Part shown: positions 26,843-35,474 of the stretch, one piece after another
How the letters are laid out: every line of letters starts with the position of its first letter
How positions within the stretch are numbered: the stretch's first letter is position 1
From: Paenibacillus ihbetae
Lineage (GTDB): Bacteria > Bacillota > Bacilli > Paenibacillales > Paenibacillaceae
Reading direction: 5' to 3'
Assembly (NCBI RefSeq): GCF_002741055.1
Contig: NZ_CP016809.1
Location: 124,001-188,000 of the forward strand
DNA: 64,000 nt
Position numbers and translations under genes: made by a program
Notes under the pieces: generated by a model
Database searches by the model: none
What the model was told of the DNA's origin: nothing
What the model saw: the letters and a program-made list of their open reading frames with translations, nothing else

Positions 26843-27694
26843 TCAGTTTTGCTTCCTTTCCGGGTCGACCGCCTTGCTCCGTGATTGGCGAACAGCCTTC
26901 GGGCAGGCCTCGCAGTATCCCCCTTCGCGAGGCACCCGGTAGTATAAACAGCAGGTCAGTCTGGTACGAGATATCCCTGGCTTCTGCTCTTGAAAAGCTT
27001 GAAATACATCGCTGCCGCTGTAAAAACGTGCGAACGGCTGCTGCCGCTGACCAAACGCCTCTGCCGGCAGCGTGTGCAGCAAAAATCGCAGATCGTCCTC
27101 GATTTTTGCTGCAGGCACCGCGTTTAATTTCGGTAATTTTTTTTCGTAGAGCGAGAAGAGCCTCACCGCCGTGTTCTCCCATAAAATCATGGCGGGCAAT
27201 CCCGAGCTTCGCGAGAGCGATTGCCACAGCAGCGTTAAATGGAAGCGAACAAAGTTCTCCGCTGCCCGGAGCCGCCAGGATTCCCTGGATTCGGCGCAGG
27301 TCACAGCACGAGCACGGAGCAGGCCATCCACTGTCATCCCTTCCAGCCAATGACCGCCGGGCTCTTCGCCGCTCCGCAGCAGCACGCTCCCAAGCGGCAG
27401 GTCCAGCTCTTTGTCAAAGCAAGTAAGCGCATGAAAGAACGGCACCGCAACGACGGCCGCGTAGCGTTTGGCCAGCATCGAAGCCGCAATCGGGCGTGAA
27501 TCGGTACCCAGGCGGATTGCCAGGTCGTCCAGGAATGCGTCACAGCCGTCGGACTCCAGCAGCGCCGAGGCGCGGACCAGCCTTGAAGCTGATAAGGCAT
27601 CGTAACCGTCGATGGGCGACACAGTTGCCTGCACACGGTATTGAGCCTGCAGCGTTGCAGCTTCATCCGCATTCAGGGGGTGCGGCCGATTCAT
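26843..27694 (-). CDS. FhuF-like siderophore-iron reductase
   Basis: 283 residues. The C-terminal [2Fe-2S] motif is C-C-x11-C-x2-C (LTCCLYYRVPREGGYCEACP), as in FhuF and other ferric-siderophore reductases that free iron in the cytoplasm. The N-terminal two thirds is the FhuF core. The start at ATG 27694 is preferred: it overlaps, as ATGA, the stop of a 16-codon leader with a good SD. A TTG 27 codons further upstream has only a weak SD and gives an atypical tail. A Fur box lies at 27783-27795. Confidence 0.83.
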   Translation of the reverse strand: MNRPHPLNADEAATLQAQYRVQATVSPIDGYDALSASRLVRASALLESDGCDAFLDDLAIRLGTDSRPIAASMLAKRYAAVVAVPFFHALTCFDKELDLPLGSVLLRSGEEPGGHWLEGMTVDGLLRARAVTCAESRESWRLRAAENFVRFHLTLLWQSLSRSSGLPAMILWENTAVRLFSLYEKKLPKLNAVPAAKIEDDLRFLLHTLPAEAFGQRQQPFARFYSGSDVFQAFQEQKPGISRTRLTCCLYYRVPREGGYCEACPKAVRQSRSKAVDPERKQN

Positions 27695-27741
27695 GGCAGC
27701 TCGACCTGAATATGCTTGACATTTGACATCAACATAGGCAT
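27691..27741 (-). CDS. 16-residue leader frame coupled to the FhuF-like gene
   Basis: A short frame starting ATGCCTATG (27741) follows AGGAGAT closely and reads MPMLMSNVKHIQVELP. Its stop overlaps the downstream ATG as ATGA. The downstream gene has no SD of its own at that ATG. It may be a translational-coupling leader. Too short for homology; it could also be chance or the remnant of a longer gene. Confidence 0.35.
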   Translation of the reverse strand: MPMLMSNVKHIQVELP

Positions 27742-27782
27742 ATCTCCTCCGATGTGAATTCCATTCCAGCTCCAATGGTAAC

Positions 27783-27795
27783 GATAATCATTATC
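27783..27795 (-). promoter_or_regulatory. Fur box upstream of the FhuF-like gene
   Basis: GATAAT-C-ATTATC is a perfect 6-1-6 palindrome. The flanking bases give 13 of 14 matches to the 7-1-7 Fur consensus. It lies about 90 bases upstream of the FhuF-like ATG, beyond the stop of the AraC fusion gene. Confidence 0.85.
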
Positions 27796-27858
27796 AATGA
27801 AGGAGCCGATGACAACCTGTTTTTTGCGGCCGCTCTTTCTTAGTAACGCCCGCCCGTA

Positions 27859-29706
27859 TCAAATCGGTGTTAGCAGCGTCTCGGCAATCTCGTCGACGAT
27901 ACGGCTCATTGCCAGCGGGCCGTAATAGCCGATCCATAGAGCGGTATGGCAATGACGGACCTGACCTTTCCTGACCGCGTTCATTTCTTTCCACACAGGG
28001 CTCTGCTGGTAAAGCCGCGTTTGTTCCCGGTTCGTATCATCGGTCAGCACGAACAGCCGGTCAGCTCTCAGTGCCGGAAGCGCCTCCAGCGGTATCATCG
28101 TGCTGGTGCCCTGCTGCATCCTTGCAAGCGGTGGAGCGGCGAGGCCGAGATCATCGTACAGCAGACGGGCTGTACGGTGCTTTTCGCTATGCAGACGAAT
28201 GCTTCCGTCGCGCGGCCGGATAAGGGCAACCGTCTGTGCAGTTCCGTGTGCCGCCAGCTTGTGTCGCAATTGATCCAGCTTGGCGTTGTAGTCATCCAGC
28301 GCACGCAGCGCTTGCCAGTGGCGCCCGAAGAGTATACCAAGCCGCAGCAATGTCTGCCGCCAGTCTTCGTTGCGATCCAGCATGATGGTCGGCGCGATGG
28401 CCGAAAGCTCTTCATAGCAAAAGTCTTGGAAGGCGGTGCAAAGAATAACGTCCGGCTTGAGCTCCTTCAGTGCCTGCAAATCGGGCATCTCTTTGGTGCC
28501 TAAACGGACCATTCCGCTTAAGGGAGCAGCAAGCTCTGGCGGAAGGCCGGCTGCCGTCACTTTACAGGTAACGCTGCCTACGGGCCGTATTCCAAGCGCC
28601 AGCAACTGGTCGACATATTGATAGTCGAGCACGGCAATCCGCTGGGGCTTTTCCTCAAGTACAAGCATGCCCCGCACATGGGGAACGTTTATTTTCCCTT
28701 CCGCATGAGCGATACCGGCGGTGCACATCAAGGTCAGCGCCATCAAAGCACGAAACGCCTGTGTAGCGCTCTCTTTATGATGATAACCATTCTCGCTGAA
28801 AGGGACAATGATCGAATGCGACGGCTGAGATGGAGAAATCCGACACGCCGTGCTTCTTTCCAGACCGTTTTGCATCCGGCACTGCCTGTAAGTTGTTGGC
28901 GACATGCCGTTGTATTTTTTGAATAATCGACTGAAATAATAGCTGTCGGCATACCCAATCGCTTCAGCGATTTTTGAGATTGGATATTCGCTCTTTTCCA
29001 GCAGTATCTTCGCCTGCTCCATACGGATTCCGATCAAGTGTTCCAACGGGCTGTGGCCGAACCGGGCTTTGAATCCTCTTTGCAGCTGGCGGGTGCTCGT
29101 CCCGAGCCGCCCGGCTAAAGATGATAATGTCCAGGGTTCACGATAATGGGCTTGCATATGGCGGACAGCCGCTGTTACGATCCCTTCCTCAGGCCCTCCC
29201 CCTGCTTCCTCCCGCCGCTCCATTTCCGATAGCAATAACTGGACGAAAGCGTAAAACTGCCGCTTCACTTCCAGTCGATACATCGGATGGTCCTGCCCCC
29301 ACAAATTATCCATCTCGTTTGCCATGCTGCGGTATGACGCTTCCATTCCAGCCGGAACGCAATAAGAGGAATAAAATTGCTTGATCGCATGCAGTGGCTG
29401 ACTGATCTCCCCGGGAAGCTGCTGTGGAAACTTCGCTTTGTAAAGGATGATCAGAAATTCGAAGCCTGACGTGGCAGATCCGATGCGCAAACGCCCTCCC
29501 TTGCCTACATGGATGACCGGCGCGTCCTGCGAATGAAAGTTAGATTCTTCCGTCTCAAGCCGGGCGTTCCCGTTGACCAAGATAAGGAACAAATTAGAGG
29601 GCGCACCATATTCAAGCTGCTCGTGCGGCAGTAAACGCCTCCGGCGGATATCGGTAATATGTAAGGAAGCACTATTCCAGAGCAGTATTTGATCCCTTAT
29701 CGACAT
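27859..29706 (-). CDS. AraC-family regulator fused to a siderophore-binding-protein domain (Btr-like)
   Basis: 615 residues: a cupin-like arm (1-165), an AraC helix-turn-helix pair (178-276) with YADSYYFSRLFKKYNGMSP, a linker, and a FhuD/BtuF-type binding domain (about 352-615, starting QRIAVLDYQYVDQLLALGI). B. subtilis Btr (YbbB) has the same order and activates catecholate-siderophore uptake on binding ferric ligand. Here residues 317-335 form a hydrophobic stretch ending AGIAHAEG, like a signal peptide or membrane helix, which Btr is not expected to need. GGGAGG lies 11 bases before the ATG, and a Fur box is 56 bases upstream. Confidence 0.88.
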   Translation of the reverse strand: MSIRDQILLWNSASLHITDIRRRRLLPHEQLEYGAPSNLFLILVNGNARLETEESNFHSQDAPVIHVGKGGRLRIGSATSGFEFLIILYKAKFPQQLPGEISQPLHAIKQFYSSYCVPAGMEASYRSMANEMDNLWGQDHPMYRLEVKRQFYAFVQLLLSEMERREEAGGGPEEGIVTAAVRHMQAHYREPWTLSSLAGRLGTSTRQLQRGFKARFGHSPLEHLIGIRMEQAKILLEKSEYPISKIAEAIGYADSYYFSRLFKKYNGMSPTTYRQCRMQNGLERSTACRISPSQPSHSIIVPFSENGYHHKESATQAFRALMALTLMCTAGIAHAEGKINVPHVRGMLVLEEKPQRIAVLDYQYVDQLLALGIRPVGSVTCKVTAAGLPPELAAPLSGMVRLGTKEMPDLQALKELKPDVILCTAFQDFCYEELSAIAPTIMLDRNEDWRQTLLRLGILFGRHWQALRALDDYNAKLDQLRHKLAAHGTAQTVALIRPRDGSIRLHSEKHRTARLLYDDLGLAAPPLARMQQGTSTMIPLEALPALRADRLFVLTDDTNREQTRLYQQSPVWKEMNAVRKGQVRHCHTALWIGYYGPLAMSRIVDEIAETLLTPI

Positions 29707-29761
29707 GCTGGTTTGATCCTCCCGAGCTCATAAATTGGATTTGATCCTATTATAGATTTAT

Positions 29762-29776
29762 TGAGAATGATTATCA
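29762..29776 (-). promoter_or_regulatory. Fur box upstream of the AraC/binding-protein fusion
   Basis: TGAGAAT-G-ATTATCA matches the 7-1-7 Fur consensus at 13 of 14 positions. It lies 56 bases upstream of the fusion gene, so iron starvation should raise the regulator as well as the importer. Confidence 0.8.
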
Positions 29777-29880
29777 ATTATATTCAGCCGTTACCCATGG
29801 ATGATATTGGATAAGTGTTGGGAATCGAGTTTATTGGTTTACATAATATATATTATGACATTATGGAAAATCCTGCATAT

Positions 29881-29932
29881 TTATAACTGTTTTAACACTA
29901 GGTTAATCCATCGATAATAAAGCGGTTATACA
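29881..29932 (+). promoter_or_regulatory. PhoP-type box and -10 upstream of phnD
   Basis: Four TTAACA-like hexamers occur at exact 11-base steps: TTATAA (29881), TTAACA (29892), TTAATC (29903) and ATAATA (29914). This is the direct-repeat pattern of Bacillus PhoP boxes. A TATACA -10 candidate follows at 29927-29932. Activation of phnDCEE in phosphate starvation is inferred. Confidence 0.6.
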
Positions 29933-30000
29933 ATGGGTTTGGCTTTCAAGGCCCAGGCAAGCCCGTGCCTTCGAATTCACTATTATAATCAGGGGGACTT

Positions 30001-31110
30001 ATGTTGAAGAAAAAAATGACGCTCGTATCCGTATTCGCTTTGGTTATCGCGCTGCTTGTCGGCTGCGGCTCCAGCTCCGGCTCGGGCAATTCAACGCCTG
30101 ATGCCCCATCATCGCCGACTTCGACTTCCGAATCCACAGACGATTCAGGCGGTTCGGGCACAGCGGCTCAGACAATCGAAGAGCTGAAAATCAGCTTCGT
30201 CCCGTCCAAGGACCCGGATCAAATCGTTACGGCAACGGATCCGCTCAAGGAATTGCTGAAGAGCCAGCTGGCATCCGAGGGATTTAATGTCGGAAAAGTC
30301 AGCATTGATGTAGGAACCACCTATGAAGCCGTCGGCGAAGCACTGACCGCCGGTACAACAGATGTCGGTTTTATACCTGGCGGCACATATGCTCTGTACG
30401 ATGACGGAGCCGAAGTCATTTTGACCGCCACCCGGGCCGGATTATCCAATGACTCCGACCAGGCCAAGGACTGGAACGATAATAAGCCGACCCAGCCGAC
30501 AAGCGATCAGGCAACGTATTATCGAGCTCTGTTCATTGCAGGTCCATCCGATAAAGGTCAAGCATTGGCTGCCAAAATCAACAACGGAGAAAAACTGACA
30601 TGGGAAGAGTTGAACGATGCGAACTGGGCTGTGATGTCCACCTCTTCCTCCGCGGGATACATTTACCCTACGCTGTGGATGCAAGACAACTATAACAAAA
30701 GCATTACCGACCTTTCCCATATCGTAACATCCGACTCTTACGGCAGCTCCTTCGCCCGATTGGCGGCCGGACAAGTCGACATTATCGTTGCATTCGCGGA
30801 CGCAAGACGCGACTATGAAGAGCAATGGACAAATGAATTCGGCCGTAAACAATCGATTTGGGACGAAACGAATATTATCGGGGTCACTCAAGGAATTTAC
30901 AATGACACCATTAGCGTCAGCAAGAACAGCCCAACCATGAACGACGAGCTGAAGGCCGCGCTTCAAGAAGCCTTTATCGCCATCGCCCAGACGGAGGAGG
31001 GGAAGAACGTAATCGCGGTATACAGCCACGAAGGCTACAAGGAAGCCCAGCCATCCGATTACGACGGCGAGCGCAAAGCGCAGGAGATTATTAAAAACTT
31101 GAAAAAATAA
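30001..31110 (+). CDS. phnD: PhnD-type phosphonate/phosphate-ester binding lipoprotein
   Basis: 369 residues. Lipobox LLVGC at C22, then a Gly/Ser/Thr/Pro-rich linker to about residue 55. A PhnD-family bilobed binding domain follows, with ELKISFVPSKDPDQIV at its start and TSDSYGSSFARLAAGQVDI in the C lobe. AGGGGG lies 4-5 bases before the ATG. Ligands in this family include phosphonates, phosphite and phosphate esters, and none can be chosen from sequence. First gene of phnDCEE behind a PhoP-type box. Confidence 0.9.
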   Translation: MLKKKMTLVSVFALVIALLVGCGSSSGSGNSTPDAPSSPTSTSESTDDSGGSGTAAQTIEELKISFVPSKDPDQIVTATDPLKELLKSQLASEGFNVGKVSIDVGTTYEAVGEALTAGTTDVGFIPGGTYALYDDGAEVILTATRAGLSNDSDQAKDWNDNKPTQPTSDQATYYRALFIAGPSDKGQALAAKINNGEKLTWEELNDANWAVMSTSSSAGYIYPTLWMQDNYNKSITDLSHIVTSDSYGSSFARLAAGQVDIIVAFADARRDYEEQWTNEFGRKQSIWDETNIIGVTQGIYNDTISVSKNSPTMNDELKAALQEAFIAIAQTEEGKNVIAVYSHEGYKEAQPSDYDGERKAQEIIKNLKK

Positions 31111-31230
31111 TAAACGCCGCATCATCGTCAACGACTTATCTTTTGTTAAATGTGAGAGCATCAAGCCTTTAACCGATGTTCTCCTTTTTTTCTGTTCAGC
31201 AGCTGAATATGCGAGGATTGGGGTTTAGCC

Positions 31231-32001
31231 ATGATTGAGTTTAACCATGTAAACAAGACGTATCACAACGGCACGAATGCGCTCAAAAATATTAATCTGA
31301 AGATCGAACAAGGAGAGTTTGTGGCCGTAATCGGTTTATCCGGTGCAGGCAAGTCGACGCTGATCCGCTGCATTAATCGCATGCACGATATTACCAGCGG
31401 CCAGCTTTACGTGAATCATGTCGATGTGTCCAAATTGAAAGGAAAACAAATTCGCCGCTTCCGAAGACGGATCGGGATGATCTTCCAGTCCTTCAATTTG
31501 GTCACTCGAATGAGCGTCATCAAGAATGTTCTGGTTTCCTTCGTGCCTGACCTTCCGATGTGGCGCAAGCTGACCGGTGTATTTACCAAGGAACATAAGC
31601 TCAAAGCATTGGAGGCTCTCGATAAAGTCGGCATTCTGGATAAAGCATACGTGCGAGTAGACCAGCTCTCGGGCGGGCAGCAGCAGCGTGTAGCGCTGGC
31701 GCGAACACTCGCCCAGAATCCGGATATCCTGTTGGCGGACGAGCCGATTGCTTCACTGGACCCGGTAACGTCGAAATTGGTTATGGACGATTTCAAAACC
31801 ATCAATCAGACCATGAAGATTTCTGTGATCATGAACATTCATCATGTGGAGATCGCGCTGGAGTATGCCGATCGCATCATCGGAGTCCGCGAAGGCGAAA
31901 TCGTCTTCGACGGGGCAGCCGATCAGGTGACCAAGGAAATCCTCGATAACATTTACGGCAGCAAGTCCAATGAAACTCGATATTTGGCGGAGGCGAAATA
32001 G
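31231..32001 (+). CDS. phnC: PhnC phosphonate ABC transporter ATPase
   Basis: 256 residues with Walker A GLSGAGKST at 35-43, Q-loop MIFQSFNLV, signature LSGGQQQR at 146-153, Walker B ending LADEP and the H-loop at NIHHVE. All match PhnC. The SD (GGATTGGGG) is mediocre. The gap of 120 bases after phnD is rich in T but shows no strong hairpin, so expression of the rest by read-through is likely. Confidence 0.92.
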   Translation: MIEFNHVNKTYHNGTNALKNINLKIEQGEFVAVIGLSGAGKSTLIRCINRMHDITSGQLYVNHVDVSKLKGKQIRRFRRRIGMIFQSFNLVTRMSVIKNVLVSFVPDLPMWRKLTGVFTKEHKLKALEALDKVGILDKAYVRVDQLSGGQQQRVALARTLAQNPDILLADEPIASLDPVTSKLVMDDFKTINQTMKISVIMNIHHVEIALEYADRIIGVREGEIVFDGAADQVTKEILDNIYGSKSNETRYLAEAK

Positions 32002-32005
32002 GCGC

Positions 32006-32821
32006 ATGTTTGATAAATGGTTTCCTCCCAAAAAAATGGTTCTGCCAAACGGTAAAATCGTCCTGGAAAAAAGATCGCGGCTTCCCCTTATCTTGCTCAC
32101 GCTCGCAGCCGCAACCGCGTTATCCGTCAATTTGACGGGGTTCAGCCTGCATGTTCTGTTCTCGAGGATCCGTCAGTTTTTTATCATTCTAGGCGAGATG
32201 ATCCCCCCCAAATGGAGTTATACGCCACAGCTGTGGGGAGCCTTGCTGGATACGCTGCAGATGTCCGTGCTTGGGTCGATGATCGGCGCCCTTCTGGCTC
32301 TACCGTTCGCCCTGCTTGCTTCGTCCAACGTCATTCGCAACAAAGCGGTCGTGACTATTTTTAAAGTTATGCTTAGCCTGCTCCGAACATTGCCGACGCT
32401 GGTGACGGCGCTGATTGCCACCTTCGTTTTCGGATTGGGACCGACGGCGGGCCTGGTGGCCATCCTGCTCTTTACCCTATCGTACGTCGGGAAGCTGCTG
32501 TACGAGCAGATCGAAAACGTCGACATGGGCTCCTTCGAAGCCATGGAGTCGATTGGCATGACCCGTGTTCAAGCCTTTCGCTATGCTATTTTTCCGGAAG
32601 TGCTCCCGCGCTATCTGTCCACCACTTTGTTTTGCTTCGAGGGGAACGTGCGCTATGCAGCCATTCTCGGTTATGTAGGGGCAGGCGGAATCGGACTCTT
32701 GATCAACGAAAATCTCGGATGGCGCGACTATCCGCGCGTAGGTATGATCATTTTGTCGCTGGTGGTCACCGTATACGTGATTGAAACGATCAGCGAGCAT
32801 TTTCGAAAAAAGTTAACTTGA
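32006..32821 (+). CDS. phnE: PhnE phosphonate ABC permease, first subunit
   Basis: 271 residues with about five to six membrane helices. The EAA loop reads FEAMESIGMTRVQAFRYAIF, and a VGAGGIGLLI segment near the end is typical of PhnE. The ATG at 32006 has GGAGG about 12 bases upstream; an ATG at 31970 would overlap phnC by 32 bases. It couples to PhnC through the EAA loop. Confidence 0.9.
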   Translation: MFDKWFPPKKMVLPNGKIVLEKRSRLPLILLTLAAATALSVNLTGFSLHVLFSRIRQFFIILGEMIPPKWSYTPQLWGALLDTLQMSVLGSMIGALLALPFALLASSNVIRNKAVVTIFKVMLSLLRTLPTLVTALIATFVFGLGPTAGLVAILLFTLSYVGKLLYEQIENVDMGSFEAMESIGMTRVQAFRYAIFPEVLPRYLSTTLFCFEGNVRYAAILGYVGAGGIGLLINENLGWRDYPRVGMIILSLVVTVYVIETISEHFRKKLT

Positions 32822-32834
32822 GGAGATCCATGCT

Positions 32835-33641
32835 ATGACGACAATTGAGAAGCAGCTGCTTGCTTCCCCCCGCAATCATCGCTATTTGCTGACCGTGGCG
32901 GCAATCGTTCTGATTTTGTTCGCCTGGTCATTAAGCGCGGTAAGCTTTAAAGACGTGAATCAAAGCGGACTGGCAATCGCCCTTAACATATTGAAAGGCA
33001 TTGTCCATCCGGATTTGGACCTGCTGTTCAGCGTCTCGAAGCAGAGTGTGCTTTACCTGCTCGTTCAAACGACGGCCATTGCATTTCTGGGTACGCTGGT
33101 GGGTGCCGTGCTGTCTGTTCCGCTTGCCTTTTTGGCTGCCTCCAATATCGTGCCGAAGCCGATCGCTTGGCTTACAAGAATGCTGCTTATTCTGATCCGA
33201 ACGATCCCTGCCCTCGTCTATGGGCTGATGTTCATCCGGGTATCAGGTCCGGGACCGTTTGCCGGGGTGCTCACGATCGGGCTGACCTCGATCGGTATGC
33301 TGTCCAAGCTTTACGTGGATGCGATCGAGGAGCTGGACAAGAAAGTCCTGGAGTCGATGACATCCATCGGCTGTACCACCTTTGAGAAAATCCGCTATGG
33401 AATTATTCCGCAGTTGTTCTCGCTGTTCCTGTCCGTTACCATTTATCGGTTCGACATGAACATGCGCGAGGCTTCAATTCTTGGACTCGTTGGAGCCGGC
33501 GGGATCGGAGCGCCGCTGATCTTCGCTATGAACAGCTATAAGTGGAATCAGGTCGGCTCCATCTTAATCGGCTTGGTCATCCTTATCCTTGTTATCGAAT
33601 GGTTCTCGAACAAGCTTCGATCCAAGCTGGTCCAAGGATAA
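32835..33641 (+). CDS. phnE: PhnE phosphonate ABC permease, second subunit
   Basis: 268 residues, a paralogue of the previous gene. Its EAA loop is LESMTSIGCTTFEKIRYGII, followed by the family segment LGLVGAGGIGAPLI. GAGGAG lies upstream of the ATG. Two different PhnE subunits, rather than one, are common in Gram-positive PhnCDE systems. The operon ends with a strong terminator 52 bases later. No C-P lyase or phosphonatase gene is adjacent, so imported substrate is processed elsewhere. Confidence 0.9.
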   Translation: MTTIEKQLLASPRNHRYLLTVAAIVLILFAWSLSAVSFKDVNQSGLAIALNILKGIVHPDLDLLFSVSKQSVLYLLVQTTAIAFLGTLVGAVLSVPLAFLAASNIVPKPIAWLTRMLLILIRTIPALVYGLMFIRVSGPGPFAGVLTIGLTSIGMLSKLYVDAIEELDKKVLESMTSIGCTTFEKIRYGIIPQLFSLFLSVTIYRFDMNMREASILGLVGAGGIGAPLIFAMNSYKWNQVGSILIGLVILILVIEWFSNKLRSKLVQG

Positions 33642-33692
33642 CAAAGCTCATCTGGCGGTCCTAGCATAACACTCCGGTCATCCGGAAACGCA

Positions 33693-33735
33693 AAATCCTC
33701 CGACCCTGATGCAGCATAGGATGGGAGGATTTTTT
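33693..33735 (+). terminator. terminator of phnDCEE
   Basis: AAATCCTCC (33693-33701) pairs with GGAGGATTT (33724-33732), followed by more T. The reverse complement also ends in T, so it may stop the convergent 5'-nucleotidase transcript too. Confidence 0.75.
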
Positions 33736-33788
33736 CATAGGATGTCATACTGTCATACGATGGTTGGTTTTGTTTTGTGCGAATCTAT

Positions 33789-35372
33789 TTAGTAGACGAC
33801 CTTCCAGTTATGATCGCAGACGGCATGGATGACCTGGTGCTTCAAAATATAATCGGCCAAAATCTCCGTCATGTCCGTCGGAATCTCCCTGACGACAGGC
33901 TTGTTCATCAACATCCGGAAGTTTCCGCCGCCTCCCGCCCGATAGCTGTTCATCACCACTTCGAACGTGGCGTCGAGATCCAAGGGACGTCCGTCCCGCT
34001 GCAGCTTAATAACCCGTTTGCCTTCGGGTCTTGAAATGTCAAGCTCATAGTCAATCCCCTCCCACATGTCGTAGTTGAAATGCTGGGGCTTCGGCTCCAG
34101 ATAGCTCTCTGACACCTGTAATTGCCCCATCTCGTCCAGGGTAAAATAACGGGCGTTCTGCTCCAGCGCGTCCCGGATATCCCTTCCGGTCAGCAGGATC
34201 ACTTTCAACGTATTGGGATAGATATAGTTGGACACCACATCCCGCATGGTAATTTCCCCAGCGAAGCCCCGGGCTTCATTCGTAAAGATCGCGGCGCAGG
34301 ATATACTTGCTCCCGTAACCTCCATTTGCACCCGATTGACGAACTCCGTGAACGCGTGATCCCCGAGTCTTGCCTTGAAGGGGTCCATGATGGACAGATC
34401 GCCCTCGGCCCTGCCGATCGGCTGATCCAGCCAGGCCTGCGTTTTCCGTTCTTGCTCGGCAAACATGGCAAGCATGACACGATCCGCCTCGGCTTGCTCC
34501 GCATGCAGCAGCCGCACGCTTTTGCCGCCGATCGACCATCCCCCCTCCTGCTCCCGCTCGAACGTCAGTTGAACCTTGGCGATCGCCTGTCCGGCGAAAC
34601 CGGGCTGAGCGAATAGAACGCCGTTCAGCTCCCCGGCGAGCATCCGGTGCTGATGCCCGGTCAGCAGCACTTCTAGGCCTTGGAGATGCATGCACATCGC
34701 GTAGCCCTGATTTTCCCCCGTCAGCGGCTCAGTAGGGGCTCCGGTAGCAGGATCCCGCTCGAAACCGCCATGGTAGCATATGATAACCGCGTCGGGACGC
34801 TCGCTGTCTCGAATATGGTTGATCCACCGCTGGGCGGACTCCAGGGCATCCTCAAACATTAAGCCGGAAATGTGCTTAGGCTCTTCCCAGTGGGGAATAT
34901 AATGGGTCGTGACGCCGAGCACCGCTACCCGAATCCCCTCCTTCATCTCAAAAATCCGGTAAGGCTGCCCGAATGCCGGACGACCGCCTTGTTCGTTCAT
35001 AATATTCGCGCACAGATAGGGACAGGCAGCGTCCTCGATCGCTTGATTCAACAGCTCCTGCCCGTAATTGAACTCATGATTGCCGATCACCGCCGCATCG
35101 TACTGGAGTGCGTTCAGCGCGCTTGCCGCGGGGTGCATGCCGGTTCTGTCGTACTTGGCGTAATGATACATAAACGGCGTACCTTGAAGAAGGTCCCCGT
35201 TGTCCAGCAGTATAAGTTGCGGGGCTTCCAGCCGTTCTCTGTGAATGATCTCAGCCAGCTTGGCGAGCCCAATGGGCTTGTCCCCGGGCCCCCGATAGTC
35301 CGTCGGATAAATATGGCCATGAATATCGCTGGTTTCCAATATCGTTACGACTACTTTTTCTTTCGACTCCAC
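33789..35372 (-). CDS. cytoplasmic 5'-nucleotidase/metallophosphoesterase (YunD-like)
   Basis: 527 residues of the UshA/5'-nucleotidase family. The calcineurin-type metal motifs are D16-x-H18 in ETSDIHGH, DNGDLLQG, GNHEFNYG, CYHGGFERD and LTGHQHRM. The C-terminal nucleotide-binding domain holds MNSYRAGGGGNF. There is no signal peptide, so unlike UshA it should act inside the cell on nucleotides or related esters. The GTG at 35372 follows AGGAGG by 9 bases. It is convergent with phnDCEE, and a shared role in phosphorus recycling is possible. Confidence 0.87.
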   Translation of the reverse strand: MESKEKVVVTILETSDIHGHIYPTDYRGPGDKPIGLAKLAEIIHRERLEAPQLILLDNGDLLQGTPFMYHYAKYDRTGMHPAASALNALQYDAAVIGNHEFNYGQELLNQAIEDAACPYLCANIMNEQGGRPAFGQPYRIFEMKEGIRVAVLGVTTHYIPHWEEPKHISGLMFEDALESAQRWINHIRDSERPDAVIICYHGGFERDPATGAPTEPLTGENQGYAMCMHLQGLEVLLTGHQHRMLAGELNGVLFAQPGFAGQAIAKVQLTFEREQEGGWSIGGKSVRLLHAEQAEADRVMLAMFAEQERKTQAWLDQPIGRAEGDLSIMDPFKARLGDHAFTEFVNRVQMEVTGASISCAAIFTNEARGFAGEITMRDVVSNYIYPNTLKVILLTGRDIRDALEQNARYFTLDEMGQLQVSESYLEPKPQHFNYDMWEGIDYELDISRPEGKRVIKLQRDGRPLDLDATFEVVMNSYRAGGGGNFRMLMNKPVVREIPTDMTEILADYILKHQVIHAVCDHNWKVVY

Positions 35373-35474
35373 TCCGCGTGTCCTCCTATCGTCTTATCTT
35401 TCAGACATTACAGTCTTTCTATTATACGGGTGGAGTATTATGGATATATAAAACAACATGATAAGGGGGTAAAA

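Noticed and set aside
26754..27350. A 198-codon minus-strand frame overlapping the FhuF-like gene
   Set aside because: It is a shadow frame of the reductase gene, and the FhuF Cys motif lies in the other frame.
34872..35474. A 245-codon plus-strand frame ending at 35609
   Set aside because: Its first 200 codons are antisense to the 5'-nucleotidase gene; only the last 44 codons have an SD and are listed as a weak small gene.
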